Part shown: one piece after another, positions 41,330 to 49,935 of the stretch
How positions within the stretch are numbered: position 1 is the first letter of the stretch
How the letters are laid out: each line of letters starts with the position of its first letter
Source: CBDHGY01 sp965263325
GTDB taxonomy: Bacteria; Pseudomonadota; Alphaproteobacteria; Caulobacterales; Hyphomonadaceae
Direction: 5' to 3'
Assembly (NCBI GenBank): GCA_965263325.1
Contig: CBDHGY010000002.1
Span: 1,922,001-1,986,000, forward strand
Length of the DNA stretch: 64,000 nt
Position numbers and translations under genes: made by a program
Notes under the pieces: generated by a model
What the model was told of the DNA's origin: nothing
What the model saw: only the letters and a program-made list of their open reading frames with translations
Databases searched by the model: none

Positions 41330-42449
41330 AACCGGCACACATTACGGTTTCGGCCTCTATCTTCACTGGCCTTTCTGCACGCGTATATGCCCTTATTGCG
41401 ACTTCAATGTTTATGCCGCGAAAACACGTGACACGTCGCACTTAGCAAATGCGATGTCCCATGACCTCAAAAGGTACCGCGCGCAGCTGCCCGAACATCC
41501 GCCCCTCGAGACAATCTTCTTTGGCGGCGGCACCCCTTCATTGATGAGTGCCAAGCAGATTGAGGCAATTGTTATGGGCGCGCGGGCAACATTCGGTCTT
41601 TCAGAAACTGCGGAGATCACACTTGAAGCAAATCCGAATGACATTCTGAATGCCAAAATCGAAGACTGGCGCACAGCCGGCGTGAACCGCTTATCGATCG
41701 GTGTTCAGTCGCTTGATAACGCCGCACTGAAATTTCTCGGCCGAGATCACGACGCAGTATCCGCGCGCCGCGCAATCGATCTCGCTTTGGACGTGTTCCC
41801 ATCTGTTTCAATTGATCTGATCTATGCGCGCCCTGACCAAAAGATCAGTGATTGGCAAAGTGAACTTGAAACTGCGCTTCGTCTCGGCGCTCACCATTTG
41901 TCTTTATACGAGCTTACAATCGAACAGCGCACAGCTTTTGGTAAAGCCGCCGCGCGCGGCGAGTTGATTCCGATGCCAGACGACACGCAAGCAGATTTCT
42001 ATGAGCTGACACAAACCATAACTTCAGCGCACGGTTTCCCGGCTTACGAGGTTTCAAATCACGCGATCAGCGAGGCCCATCAGTCCGCTCATAATATGAT
42101 ATATTGGCGCTCGGGTGACTGGATCGGAATTGGGCCCGGTGCACATGGGCGGCTGACTTATTGCGACGAACGAGTTTCAACAGAAGCGGTCCGAAGACCC
42201 GATGAGTATATTGCTCAACTCGGCCCTTCTGAAGAAAAGCTGAACGCCCGAGATATCTCCAGAGAGATCCTGACCATGGGGCTGCGCCCGGTGGTCGGTG
42301 TCGAACTATCGCGCCTGCCCGATCTAAATATGGACGCACTCGCAGAACTGGAAGCGCTCAATCTGATCGCGGTCACCGACGGCCAGCTTCACACCACCAC
42401 GGACGGCAAACTGCTGACAGATGCGATTGCCGCCAGACTTTCGCCTTGA
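41322..42449 (+). CDS. hemW: HemW-type radical SAM protein (heme chaperone)
   Basis: The 375-residue protein is a coproporphyrinogen-III-oxidase-like radical SAM protein. The cluster motif CTRICPYC is a Cx3Cx2C inside FCTRICPYCDFN, without the further Cys of true HemN (CxxxCxxCxC). FFGGGTPSLM, TLEANPND, GVNRLSIGVQSLD and YEVSNHA are family-typical. These features favour HemW, a heme-transfer protein, over a catalytic HemN. The start is probably TTG 41322, overlapping rdgB. Its TGA lies within the -35 of a promoter for the next gene. Confidence 0.92.
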   Translation: MDRTGTHYGFGLYLHWPFCTRICPYCDFNVYAAKTRDTSHLANAMSHDLKRYRAQLPEHPPLETIFFGGGTPSLMSAKQIEAIVMGARATFGLSETAEITLEANPNDILNAKIEDWRTAGVNRLSIGVQSLDNAALKFLGRDHDAVSARRAIDLALDVFPSVSIDLIYARPDQKISDWQSELETALRLGAHHLSLYELTIEQRTAFGKAAARGELIPMPDDTQADFYELTQTITSAHGFPAYEVSNHAISEAHQSAHNMIYWRSGDWIGIGPGAHGRLTYCDERVSTEAVRRPDEYIAQLGPSEEKLNARDISREILTMGLRPVVGVELSRLPDLNMDALAELEALNLIAVTDGQLHTTTDGKLLTDAIAARLSP

Positions 42450-42498
42450 CAGATACATATTCTCCAATTACTTTGTATTTCAAAGTTATTGGAGAATA
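42446..42498 (+). promoter_or_regulatory. Promoter overlapped by a long palindromic operator
   Basis: TTGACA (42446-42451) and TACTTT (42469-42474) are 17 bp apart. An 18-bp inverted repeat, TATTCTCCAATTACTTTG (42458-42475) against CAAAGTTATTGGAGAATA (42481-42498) with one mismatch and a 5-bp spacer, covers the -10 and the ribosome-binding site of the next gene. The symmetry fits a dimeric winged-helix repressor, and such a regulator is encoded two genes on. The transcript could also fold and hide the GGAG site. Confidence 0.65.
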
Positions 42499-42503
42499 CT
42501 AGC

Positions 42504-43124
42504 ATGACGCAGTCGCCCCTCGCTGACGATCTCGAATTTGTTCGCCAGATGGCTGAAGAAGGTGCAGGTGCCCCAAACATCGGAGGCAGGTTTGCCGTTT
42601 TATGGGGCGTCGTGATCACACTTGCCTTGCTGGCACACTGGTCTGTGTTTCAATCTTGGAGCCCTTTGAAGCCCCAGCATCTGCTCTACTCTTGGCTTGG
42701 ATTAGTTGGCCTTGGCATCGTTGGGATGTTATTTCTCGGCAGCGGTCTTGCCGGAAAGCCGGGAGCGGCCGCGCCCGGTAACCGCGCGGGCGAGGCTATC
42801 TGGAGCGTTCTCGGTCCAGGCTTTGGTATTCTCTTCGCTGGTATTGCTGTAGCCGTCTATGCGCGCGGCCAATCGCCGATGTTGTTCAACATGATCATGC
42901 CGGCAGCTTTTCTTGCCTATGCTGGCGCAGCCGGTGCTTCAGCGGCTCTGTTTCGCCAGAAATCTCAGTGGTTAATAGCTGTTTTGTGTCTTGCTGCCTG
43001 TTTCGGTACGGCTGCGCTCGCAAACACGTCTGAGGCCTATTTGATTGCGGCGGCCGGCGTATTTGTGACCCAGGTTATCCCCGGACTTGCCGATTTGCGC
43101 GCTGAACCCAAATCAATTGTGTGA
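42504..43124 (+). CDS. Hypothetical membrane protein paired with a winged-helix regulator
   Basis: From ATG 42504 the protein is 206 residues. A short acidic N-terminus (about 1-30) precedes about six hydrophobic helices: ~31-52, 60-83, 105-124, 132-154, 160-175 and 180-195. A cytosolic Ala/Gly-rich loop (GKPGAAAPGNRAGEA) lies between helices 2 and 3. The GGAG site is within the upstream palindrome. It is followed by the regulator gene after 7 bp, so the two form an operon. I know similar membrane-protein/regulator pairs only by arrangement and assign no function. Confidence 0.75.
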   Translation: MTQSPLADDLEFVRQMAEEGAGAPNIGGRFAVLWGVVITLALLAHWSVFQSWSPLKPQHLLYSWLGLVGLGIVGMLFLGSGLAGKPGAAAPGNRAGEAIWSVLGPGFGILFAGIAVAVYARGQSPMLFNMIMPAAFLAYAGAAGASAALFRQKSQWLIAVLCLAACFGTAALANTSEAYLIAAAGVFVTQVIPGLADLRAEPKSIV

Positions 43125-43131
43125 GGCCGGT

Positions 43132-43443
43132 ATGAGCGAAGACAATCCTTTCGATCATTCTGAGATCGACGATGTGATCCACGGGCGGCTACGTTTAGGC
43201 ATCATGGCATATCTCGCTTCAGTTTCCCCCGCGATTTTTGGCGAACTAAAGGCTAAAGTCGGCGCAACGGATGGTAATCTTTCAACGCATCTGAAGAAGC
43301 TCGAAGAAGCTGGTTACGTCGATCAGGAAAAAAGATTCGTTGGCCGCAGACCGCAAACCCGCGTGCATCTCACAAAAAAGGGCCGCAAAGCGTGGCTTGC
43401 CTATCTCGACCGGATGCGCGCGTTGCTTGATGCCGCCGAATAA
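43132..43443 (+). CDS. Winged-helix transcriptional regulator (MarR/PadR-like, HTH_27 type)
   Basis: The 103-residue protein is a single winged helix: HGRLRLGIMAYLASVSPAIFGELKAKVGATDGNLSTHLKKLEEAGYVDQEKRFVGRRPQTRVHLTKKGRKAWLAYLD. The recognition helix is NLSTHLKKLEEAGYV and the wing contains RRPQTR. This family of one-domain regulators often sits beside a membrane protein gene it controls. Here it is 7 bp after such a gene, and the shared promoter carries a large palindrome, so autoregulation is the likely mode. No ligand domain is visible. Confidence 0.9.
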   Translation: MSEDNPFDHSEIDDVIHGRLRLGIMAYLASVSPAIFGELKAKVGATDGNLSTHLKKLEEAGYVDQEKRFVGRRPQTRVHLTKKGRKAWLAYLDRMRALLDAAE

Positions 43444-44340
43444 TCATTCGGCAAGATACCGCTCCGCCCAATCGGCCATTCCACCAATCGCGGTGCGCGC
43501 GTCGGTCAGGAAGGCATGGAAGAAATGCCAGACATGAATCATCTCAGACCAGATTTCGAGCTGAACCGGAACCAGCGCCGCCCCGGCGCGCTCAGAAAGT
43601 GTAACCGCATCTGATAATAGACATTCCTCGGAGCCAACCTGAATCAATATCGGCGCAAGACCTTTTAGGTCAGCAAAAATTGGCGAAGCCAATGGCGTTT
43701 TAGCGTCGGTACCGGCGAGATAGGTCGCCGCAAATTCGGATATATTTTCTTTGGTAATCATCGGATCCGATTCCGCTTTAACGCCATAGCTCCATCCATT
43801 GTTGGTAAGGTCGACCCATGGACTGATCGGCATCAGGCATGCCGGTTGCGGGAGACCCGCGTCCCTCACAGAAAGCGCGCACGCCAGCGTAAGTCCGCCG
43901 CCAGCACTGTCTCCCGAAATCGCAATTTTCTTCGGATCAACACCCTGATCGAGCAGCGCTTTGTAGCTTACCAATGCATCATCGACGGCAGCGGGGAACG
44001 GTGCCTCCGGTGCCATTCGGTAATCCATCGAATAGGTTTCTGCCTGCAGCGCCGCCGCGATATGCGACACCATGGATTTGTGACCGATCGGGCTTCCGAT
44101 ACAGTAGCCCCCGCCATGAAAGTATAGCAGCGTTCGGCCTTGTTTTACCGTGTCTGGGATGAGTTTGATCCCGCTGACACCGCCCAATTCTATGGTCTCG
44201 CTCGCAACGCCTTCAGCCATCGGCATATTCGCGCCGGCCGCTTCATACCCCGTGCGGCGCTCTTCCCAGCTTGGGTTTTCTGGCGCGCCTTCGCCGAGCT
44301 GAGCCAATATCGCACGCACCGCCTCGATCTCACTTGCCAT
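43444..44340 (-). CDS. HSL-type alpha/beta hydrolase (esterase)
   Basis: The 298-residue protein has the hormone-sensitive-lipase family signatures: oxyanion motif YFHGGGYCIGSP (about 74-85), nucleophile GDSAGGGLTLA, acid region ILIQVGSEECLLSDA and a C-terminal catalytic His in EMIHVWHFF. It has no signal peptide, so it is probably a cytoplasmic carboxylesterase. Substrate unknown. It is convergent with the winged-helix regulator gene, with stops adjacent, and 110 bp from the divergent thioredoxin-like gene. Confidence 0.92.
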   Translation of the reverse strand: MASEIEAVRAILAQLGEGAPENPSWEERRTGYEAAGANMPMAEGVASETIELGGVSGIKLIPDTVKQGRTLLYFHGGGYCIGSPIGHKSMVSHIAAALQAETYSMDYRMAPEAPFPAAVDDALVSYKALLDQGVDPKKIAISGDSAGGGLTLACALSVRDAGLPQPACLMPISPWVDLTNNGWSYGVKAESDPMITKENISEFAATYLAGTDAKTPLASPIFADLKGLAPILIQVGSEECLLSDAVTLSERAGAALVPVQLEIWSEMIHVWHFFHAFLTDARTAIGGMADWAERYLAE

Positions 44341-44450
44341 TAGCGTTCCTCCTCTGCAATTTTGTCATGTTTTCAAGCAGTTCAGGTCTTGCCCTGCTCT
44401 CTTCTATGGTGTTTTTGAGACTGTAGAGAATTCCCGTTGAGGAAACCAAG

Positions 44451-45119
44451 GTGAAGGTGAAATACATAGCTCTGACCGCGCTTTTGTTTAGCGCGCACGC
44501 GACTTCGGCACATGCCCGAGGCGATGGCCTTGTGACGAGCTATCCGAAATCTTTGGATAAGACCTGCCTCGATGGGCGCGCCAAAACTTACGATCAGTGT
44601 GGCGATCAATTCCAATTGTATCAAAAGGCTTTTGAAATCGCACAAAAGCAGGACAAGATTCTGCTTGTTAGTCTCGGCGCTGAATGGTGTTTCTGGTGCC
44701 ATGTTTTCGCAGGCACAGTCGCAGTCCCAGATGCACCTCTCGAGGCCTTCACGGCTGAACGTTTTGTGCTGGTTCACATCGATGCAGAGTTCGGCGCGAA
44801 CCATAAAAAAGTCCTGAGGTCGAGCGCCGCCGACACCGTCTACACGGGAGGCTTACCACTGATCTTCGCTGTCGCTGCCGATGGCACCATGGCCGGCGCT
44901 CTCGATCACAACCTCGTTGCTGATGGAACGCGCTACGATATTGACGCGCTGCGCGAAGAATTGAGCCGGCTGTATACGACGGCGCTGATCCCCAATCATC
45001 CTTATCGCAAAGTGCTTAGAGAGCTGCCGCCAATCGGTGGGTGGCAAGAAGAGCAAGAGCCGGACGAGAAAGTTAAAGCGGTGCCACCTCCATTTTATGA
45101 AGACGGACCCGCACCTTAA
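44451..45119 (+). CDS. Secreted thioredoxin-fold protein with WCxWC motif
   Basis: The 222-residue protein starts with a signal peptide (VKYIALTALLFSAHATSAHA, GTG start) and contains a thioredoxin-like domain of the YyaL/Spermatogenesis-20 or DUF255/thioredoxin_7 type. VSLGAEWCFWCHVF includes the CxxC active site (CFWC), followed by FVLVHIDAEFG and GLPLIFAVAADG. The C-terminal ~45 residues are Pro/Glu-rich (HPYRKVLRELPPIGG). It probably acts in the periplasm as a disulfide-related protein. A GNAT gene converges on it 6 bp past its stop. Electron partners are not in the window. Confidence 0.8.
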   Translation: MKVKYIALTALLFSAHATSAHARGDGLVTSYPKSLDKTCLDGRAKTYDQCGDQFQLYQKAFEIAQKQDKILLVSLGAEWCFWCHVFAGTVAVPDAPLEAFTAERFVLVHIDAEFGANHKKVLRSSAADTVYTGGLPLIFAVAADGTMAGALDHNLVADGTRYDIDALREELSRLYTTALIPNHPYRKVLRELPPIGGWQEEQEPDEKVKAVPPPFYEDGPAP

Positions 45120-45125
45120 ACGCAT

Positions 45126-45563
45126 TTATGGACTGCGCAATCGAATGTTGCCCTGTTTCGATCGCCGGCCAGTTTCAACCCAACCCATCGCAAGGTAGGC
45201 TTTACGGCCATTTATATTCTGCGCATCAACATCTAGCTCGAGCGGCTCACCGGCTTCAATCCGTGCAACCTCCGACAGGCCTCGGCCTACGCCGCAAAAG
45301 CGCCAGTCTTCCTGAACGAAGAGGTGATCAACATAAGACTTGTTGTTGAGCATCGTGAGGAAACCCACTACGCCCGCATTTGATTCTTCGGCAACCCAGC
45401 TGCGCGCGCGGTGTAAGCTATCGGCAAGGGCATGCAGGTAGGGGTCAGGGTCACCGCGCCAAACGAAGGTTGCGAGCGCCTCTTCGAATATCCGTCTGCA
45501 ACGCGGTGCGTCGACATGACGATAAAGGCGAATGCGCCAACCAGCTGCAGGATGCGAAATCAT
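45126..45563 (-). CDS. GNAT-family N-acetyltransferase
   Basis: The ~145-residue protein has the short GNAT pattern: an N-terminal IRLYRHVDAPRCRRIFEEAL helix, a central strand WVAEESNAGVVGFLTM, NNKSYVDHLFVQEDWRFCGVGRGL (acetyl-CoA loop region) and a C-terminal NINGRKAYLAMGWVETGRR. ATG 45563 is chosen; a GTG ten codons upstream (45593) is an alternative, and neither has a strong ribosome-binding site. The gene converges with the thioredoxin-fold gene, 6 bp apart. Acceptor unknown. Confidence 0.8.
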   Translation of the reverse strand: MISHPAAGWRIRLYRHVDAPRCRRIFEEALATFVWRGDPDPYLHALADSLHRARSWVAEESNAGVVGFLTMLNNKSYVDHLFVQEDWRFCGVGRGLSEVARIEAGEPLELDVDAQNINGRKAYLAMGWVETGRRSKQGNIRLRSP

Positions 45564-45630
45564 AACGAGAAGATGAGGGGAAAACGGCCACACGTCTAGA
45601 GGGGATCAAAGATTTTGCCATCGCAATGGT

Positions 45631-45792
45631 ATGATCAGAACGTCCGGTCAACGCGCTTTGGATAGCACAAACTTCGCGCGGCACCCTCCCGATAAGGTGG
45701 TCACTATTTGCTTGCTTTACGCTGATAAAGCCGTTGAAAAGTATGGTGAAGAGGTAACAGAGCTCAAATACGGGCCGGGGAAACGATCATGA
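45631..45792 (+). CDS. Possible small ORF coupled to the propeller lipoprotein gene
   Basis: An ATG at 45631 opens a 53-codon frame (MIRTSGQRALDSTNFARHPP, then a helix-like LLYADKAVEKYGEEVTELKYG). It ends in TGA overlapping the ATG of the next gene (ATGA at 45789-45792). The stop/start overlap and reasonable codon use suggest a real coupled ORF or the eroded 3' end of a gene. There is no strong ribosome-binding site and no recognised family. Low confidence. Confidence 0.25.
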   Translation: MIRTSGQRALDSTNFARHPPDKVVTICLLYADKAVEKYGEEVTELKYGPGKRS

Positions 45793-47420
45793 AAACCATT
45801 GCAGGCGTGGCGATTTTAGGCGGAGCTCTGATTGCGTGCAGCGCGCCGCAGACAGATGTTACTGATCAAAAAGAGAGCACTACGGAAGCCAAACTCGAGG
45901 TCTTCGCAACCGGTGCAAAATTCGCAGGTACAAACGGCATACACTTTGGCCCTGACGGCATGCTGTATATTACCTCTGTGCTCGGATCAGACATCTCGGT
46001 AATGGACCCCAATAGCGGGGAGATCGTGAAACGGTTTACGGCTGACGACGGCGTTATCGCTCCGGATGACATCGCATTTGCCTCGGACGGTTCGTTCTAC
46101 TGGACCTCGATTTTGACCGGAGAAGTTGCGGGCTTCAGCACCGATGGAGAGAAAATCATTGCGGCTCAAATCGCGCCGGGAGCAAACCCGATTACGTTTT
46201 CAGATGACGATCGCCTCTTCGTTGCTCAGTGCTTCCTCGGGCATAATTTATACGAGATTGATCCATCAGGTGCCAACGACGCACGGTTGATTGCAGATGG
46301 TCTCGGACCCAATTGCGGCCTGAATGGAATGGACTGGGGAGAAGACGACCGGCTTTACGGCCCCAAATGGTTCACCGGTGATGTGCTAAGTGTTGATGTG
46401 GATACAGGTGAGCGCCGTGTTGAAGCATCAGGGTTCCAGACACCTGCCGCGATAAAGTTCAACAGCAAGAACGAACTCCACGTACTCGACACAGGTTCGG
46501 GAGAACTCATCCGTGTTATCAATGGCGTGAAAGAAGTCGTTGCCTCATTCACGCCCGGGCTCGATAATTTTGCGTTCGATGCCAATGACACGCCATTCGT
46601 ATCGAGCTTCACTGATGGGTTTATTAAGCGCGTCAATGATGACGGAAGCATAACCGAACTATCACCAGGTGGGATGTCTCACCCAAGCGGCGTCGCCGTC
46701 ATCGGCGATACGGTTTGGGTCGGCGACTTACAGGCGCTCAGAGGGTATAACAGAAATACGGGCGAAGAAATCTCAACGATCCGGAACATTGTGGGAGTTG
46801 GCGACCTTGGCGGTTCTTTTTCCGTGTCTGCTGATGGCGACACGCTGATCCTGACGTCCTGGTTCGATGGAGACGTTCGCGTCTGGGACACTCAGCAGCA
46901 TGCACGAATTGCCCATTATCAAGTCCCTGCCGGACCAATATCTGCCGTACGGTATGCAGGCGGTCTCGCCATCGCAGAGCATGGAACCGGCAGCGTTAAG
47001 CTCTACGGCGAAGGCGAACCCACTGTCTTGGCAACCAATCTTCCCGCCCCAACGGCGCTTGTTGTTGATGGAGAGGATTTGCTCGTGAGTGATCGAGCCC
47101 TTGGCGAAATTAGGACTGTTGCGCGCGGCGGCGTCGCGCTCGCCGAACCTGAAATCATCGGCAGCGATCTCGGCGCACCAGAAGGTTTCCTGCGCGCAAA
47201 TGGCGGATTTGTCGTTGTTGAAGCAGATGCTTCCCAAGTGGTTTTTGTGAGCGAAGCGGGTGACCGAAGAGTATTGGGAAGCTTTCCTGCGGGCTCCGGC
47301 GCTCTACCGGGTTTTCCGCCTTCTTATATATTCAATGGCATAGCGGCCGATGCCGATGGCAATCTCTTTGTCACGGGAGAAAAAGACAGGGTGCTTTATC
47401 GTATTGAAGCGCCGTGGTGA
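45789..47420 (+). CDS. Beta-propeller (SMP-30/NHL/Vgb-like) lipoprotein
   Basis: The 543-residue protein has a lipobox (GGALIAC, C17). After it come many short repeats of the kind GIHFGPDGMLYITSVLGSDISVMDPNSGEI, DDIAFASDGSFYWTSILTGEVAGFSTDG, and FVSSFTDGFIKRVNDDG. These are typical of six- to eight-bladed propellers of the gluconolactonase/SMP-30, NHL or virginiamycin-B-lyase-like group. Two propellers in tandem are possible given the length. The metal-binding residues that would define a lactonase cannot be assigned by eye. Predicted to be a membrane-anchored periplasmic protein of unknown substrate. It converges on lpdA. Confidence 0.78.
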   Translation: MKTIAGVAILGGALIACSAPQTDVTDQKESTTEAKLEVFATGAKFAGTNGIHFGPDGMLYITSVLGSDISVMDPNSGEIVKRFTADDGVIAPDDIAFASDGSFYWTSILTGEVAGFSTDGEKIIAAQIAPGANPITFSDDDRLFVAQCFLGHNLYEIDPSGANDARLIADGLGPNCGLNGMDWGEDDRLYGPKWFTGDVLSVDVDTGERRVEASGFQTPAAIKFNSKNELHVLDTGSGELIRVINGVKEVVASFTPGLDNFAFDANDTPFVSSFTDGFIKRVNDDGSITELSPGGMSHPSGVAVIGDTVWVGDLQALRGYNRNTGEEISTIRNIVGVGDLGGSFSVSADGDTLILTSWFDGDVRVWDTQQHARIAHYQVPAGPISAVRYAGGLAIAEHGTGSVKLYGEGEPTVLATNLPAPTALVVDGEDLLVSDRALGEIRTVARGGVALAEPEIIGSDLGAPEGFLRANGGFVVVEADASQVVFVSEAGDRRVLGSFPAGSGALPGFPPSYIFNGIAADADGNLFVTGEKDRVLYRIEAPW

Positions 47421-47470
47421 CGCGCCGCCCAATGAACTCCCCTGAGTAATCTAAACTCAGACAGCCAGAT

Positions 47471-47486
47471 CACTCGTCGGCGAGTG
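47471..47486 (-). terminator. Hairpin just after the lpdA stop
   Basis: A 6-bp stem CACTCG/CGAGTG with a 4-nt loop lies 3 nt after the lpdA stop on the minus strand. There is no T-run, so termination is uncertain; it may only protect the 3' end. Confidence 0.3.
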
Positions 47487-47488
47487 TA

Positions 47489-48877
47489 CTACATTTGCAT
47501 CGTCCAACCTTCGACGCCCATCGCTGCCTGCCGGACAGCCTCAGACATGGTTGGATGCGCATGGCAGGTGCGCGCGATATCTTCTGATGCCGCGCCGAAT
47601 TCCATCGCCAGACAAACCTCAGCAATCATCTCCCCGACACCGACGCCGATCATGTGAGCGCCGAGCACGCGGTCGGTGCCTTTCTCAGCCAGGATTTTTA
47701 CAAACCCTTCGGTCTCATGATTGGTGCGCGCACGGGAGTTTGCCATGAACGGAAACTTCCCTTTGGTATATTCGATACCCGCTTCCTTCAATTGATCTTC
47801 CGTCATCCCGACAGTTGCGATCTCCGGTTTGGTATAAACAACACCCGGCACAAGATCATAATTCACGTGGCCTGCCTTGCCTGCAATCAATTCGGCAACA
47901 GCAACGCCGTCATCTTCAGCTTTGTGCGCAAGCATCGGCCCATGTATACAGTCACCGATCGCCCAGACGCCGTCCGCGACCTTGAAATGATCCGTCGTCT
48001 CGACCACGCCGCGCTTGTCTGTTTTGCCCCCAACAGCTTCAAGACCAAGTCCTTCCGTGTAAGGACGCCGGCCTATCGCAACAATGACAATATCGGCGTT
48101 CAGTGTTTCAGCGTCACCGCCTTTTGCTGGCTCAACAGTTAAGCTGACGCCAGAAGCAGATTTCTCAGCGCCTGTAACCTTCGTCCCCAGACGGAAGCTA
48201 AGGCCTTGCTTCTTGAATGTCCGCTGGGCCTCTTTCGCAACTTCGCTATCAGTCCCCGGTAAGATCCGGTCGAGATATTCAACAACGGTGACGTTGGATC
48301 CGAGACGCGACCAGACCGACCCCATTTCGAGACCAATCACGCCGGCACCAATCAGAACAAGGTTTTCAGGCACTTTCTTGAGAGACAGAGCGCCTGTATT
48401 CGAAACGATTTGTTCTTCATCGATGTCGACGCCGGGAAGCGTTGAAGGTTCAGATCCTGTCGCAATCACGATGTGCCGCGTTTTCAGAACTTGCCCACCG
48501 ACTTCAACTTCGCCGGGACCTTTGATTTTTCCAAAGCCGTGAATGTGGTCGACCTTGTTCTTTTTCAGGAGAAATTCGACGCCTTTTGTCAGGCCCTCAA
48601 CAGCATCAGCTTTTTGCTTCATCATGGCTGGCAGGTCGAGTTCCAGGCCTGAAACTTTGATCCCCATGCCGGCAAAATCGTTCTGGGCTGCTTCATAATA
48701 CTCAGACGCATGGAGAAGCGCTTTCGACGGGATACACCCGACATTCAAGCATGTCCCACCTAGCTTCTCATTCTTTTCCACGCAGGCCACTTTCAGTCCG
48801 AGCTGTCCAGCGCGTATGGCGCAATTGTAGCCGCCAGGGCCGCCACCAATGATGACGACATCGTATAAGTCTGACAT
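47489..48877 (-). CDS. lpdA: Dihydrolipoyl dehydrogenase (E3)
   Basis: The 462-residue flavoprotein re-oxidises dihydrolipoamide in 2-oxo-acid dehydrogenase complexes. It has the FAD loop VVIIGGGPGGYNCAIRAGQLG, the redox disulfide GGTCLNVGCIPSK, the NAD loop LIGAGVIGLEMGSV and the catalytic His/Glu pair in CHAHPTMSEAV. It is on the same strand as sucC-sucD-sucA-odhB but separated from odhB by about 3.7 kb of unrelated genes, so it is transcribed separately. It may also serve pyruvate or branched-chain dehydrogenases. Confidence 0.97.
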   Translation of the reverse strand: MSDLYDVVIIGGGPGGYNCAIRAGQLGLKVACVEKNEKLGGTCLNVGCIPSKALLHASEYYEAAQNDFAGMGIKVSGLELDLPAMMKQKADAVEGLTKGVEFLLKKNKVDHIHGFGKIKGPGEVEVGGQVLKTRHIVIATGSEPSTLPGVDIDEEQIVSNTGALSLKKVPENLVLIGAGVIGLEMGSVWSRLGSNVTVVEYLDRILPGTDSEVAKEAQRTFKKQGLSFRLGTKVTGAEKSASGVSLTVEPAKGGDAETLNADIVIVAIGRRPYTEGLGLEAVGGKTDKRGVVETTDHFKVADGVWAIGDCIHGPMLAHKAEDDGVAVAELIAGKAGHVNYDLVPGVVYTKPEIATVGMTEDQLKEAGIEYTKGKFPFMANSRARTNHETEGFVKILAEKGTDRVLGAHMIGVGVGEMIAEVCLAMEFGAASEDIARTCHAHPTMSEAVRQAAMGVEGWTMQM

Positions 48878-48967
48878 GGAAGTCTCCGCCTGAGAGTGAG
48901 AATCAGTTGAGTTACAGTGACCGCAAGGTAAGGATTTGCGCGGTTAAATCAATGTGGTGACGCGCGC

Positions 48968-49330
48968 TTATTTCGCCTTCAACGCAAACAATCCAACCGA
49001 CGCTGCAAGCATGACGATCGCGGGGAGCGCGAAGGGTTCGATCATCGAGTAGCGACCGCTCATGCCGCCGACCAGCGCTATATATAAAAGCACCAGAAAT
49101 GTACCTAAGGCGGCGAGCCACCGGCCATTTGCTCCTCCGATTGCCCATATCCCTCCAGCAATCGCCAAGAGCGCGCCCACTCCGGGTATCAGATACTCGA
49201 CATCGGAAAGAACCCCGCCCCAGCTGTTTCCAGCCTTTACTTCGAAGGCCATTGCCTGAAAGCGTCCACGAAAGACCCAGTAGGCTGCGGCCACCAGGAC
49301 GATACCAATCACGCGTCTTGCATGTTTCAT
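48968..49330 (-). CDS. Hypothetical four-helix membrane protein
   Basis: From ATG 49330 (GGAGGG site upstream) the protein is 120 residues with about four hydrophobic helices (about 7-22, 45-65, 68-88 and 98-118) and short loops. I recognise no family. It is the last of three consecutive small membrane-protein genes on the minus strand between odhB and lpdA; it lies 42 bp downstream of the next one. It is 90 bp from the lpdA start, so it could share its promoter region with lpdA only by read-through. Confidence 0.65.
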   Translation of the reverse strand: MKHARRVIGIVLVAAAYWVFRGRFQAMAFEVKAGNSWGGVLSDVEYLIPGVGALLAIAGGIWAIGGANGRWLAALGTFLVLLYIALVGGMSGRYSMIEPFALPAIVMLAASVGLFALKAK

Positions 49331-49372
49331 TGAACTGCCCTCCATCAACTTAATGGGAGGGTATGACGCGCG

Positions 49373-49810
49373 CTAAGCTGCTGGCAAGCCCGCTTCTTCG
49401 CCCGGCACGATCTCTTCTGCGTCATCGTCTTGCGCACCTGAGCGCGCAACGACCATCGCGAGCGAGAGGCAGATCATGAGAATGAGCATAATCAGCTCTG
49501 TTCTGTAAGCATCGAGATCGACAGCTTTGTTCAACAATAGAACCGCGATAATCAATCCCAGAAGAAATGCCGAGATTCCGGACAACCAAGACGCGCCGCG
49601 AACCTCCGTCAGAGCCGCCAGACCTGCAAAGAATGCACTCAATCCAGCAAGGACCCGCAATGTGAAAGATGGGTCGAACATCAAATCATAAAACGTGACA
49701 TCCGAAAGCATGTTGCGCGCAATCTGTCCGCCAGCTTGCCAGACAGCGATTGTCCCAAGCAGGCCCAGACCAAATGCACAAATCTTTACCAGACCGATTT
49801 GATGACCCAT
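49373..49810 (-). CDS. Hypothetical four-helix membrane protein
   Basis: From ATG 49810 the protein is 145 residues with about four hydrophobic helices (about 8-28, 50-66, 75-95 and 105-128) and a short acidic cytosolic tail (GAQDDDAEEIVPGEEA). A TTG seven codons upstream is an alternative start. It resembles its downstream neighbour in size and layout, but I see no clear sequence repeat between them. No family recognised. Confidence 0.65.
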   Translation of the reverse strand: MGHQIGLVKICAFGLGLLGTIAVWQAGGQIARNMLSDVTFYDLMFDPSFTLRVLAGLSAFFAGLAALTEVRGASWLSGISAFLLGLIIAVLLLNKAVDLDAYRTELIMLILMICLSLAMVVARSGAQDDDAEEIVPGEEAGLPAA

Positions 49811-49935
49811 GTCTTCAAAACTCCATCTCAATGCACAAGAGAAATTGATATCCAGAAAACCCTAGCAGCAAGGCTTCAAGGCGGAGTTAATTGAATAGGT
49901 GGGATTTAAAGCACCGGGCGTCTTCGGGGCGTAAA

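Noticed and set aside
42458..42498. The palindrome as a Rho-independent terminator of hemW
   Set aside because: Stem is AT-rich, lacks a T-run and covers the promoter and ribosome-binding site of the next gene, so an operator role fits better.
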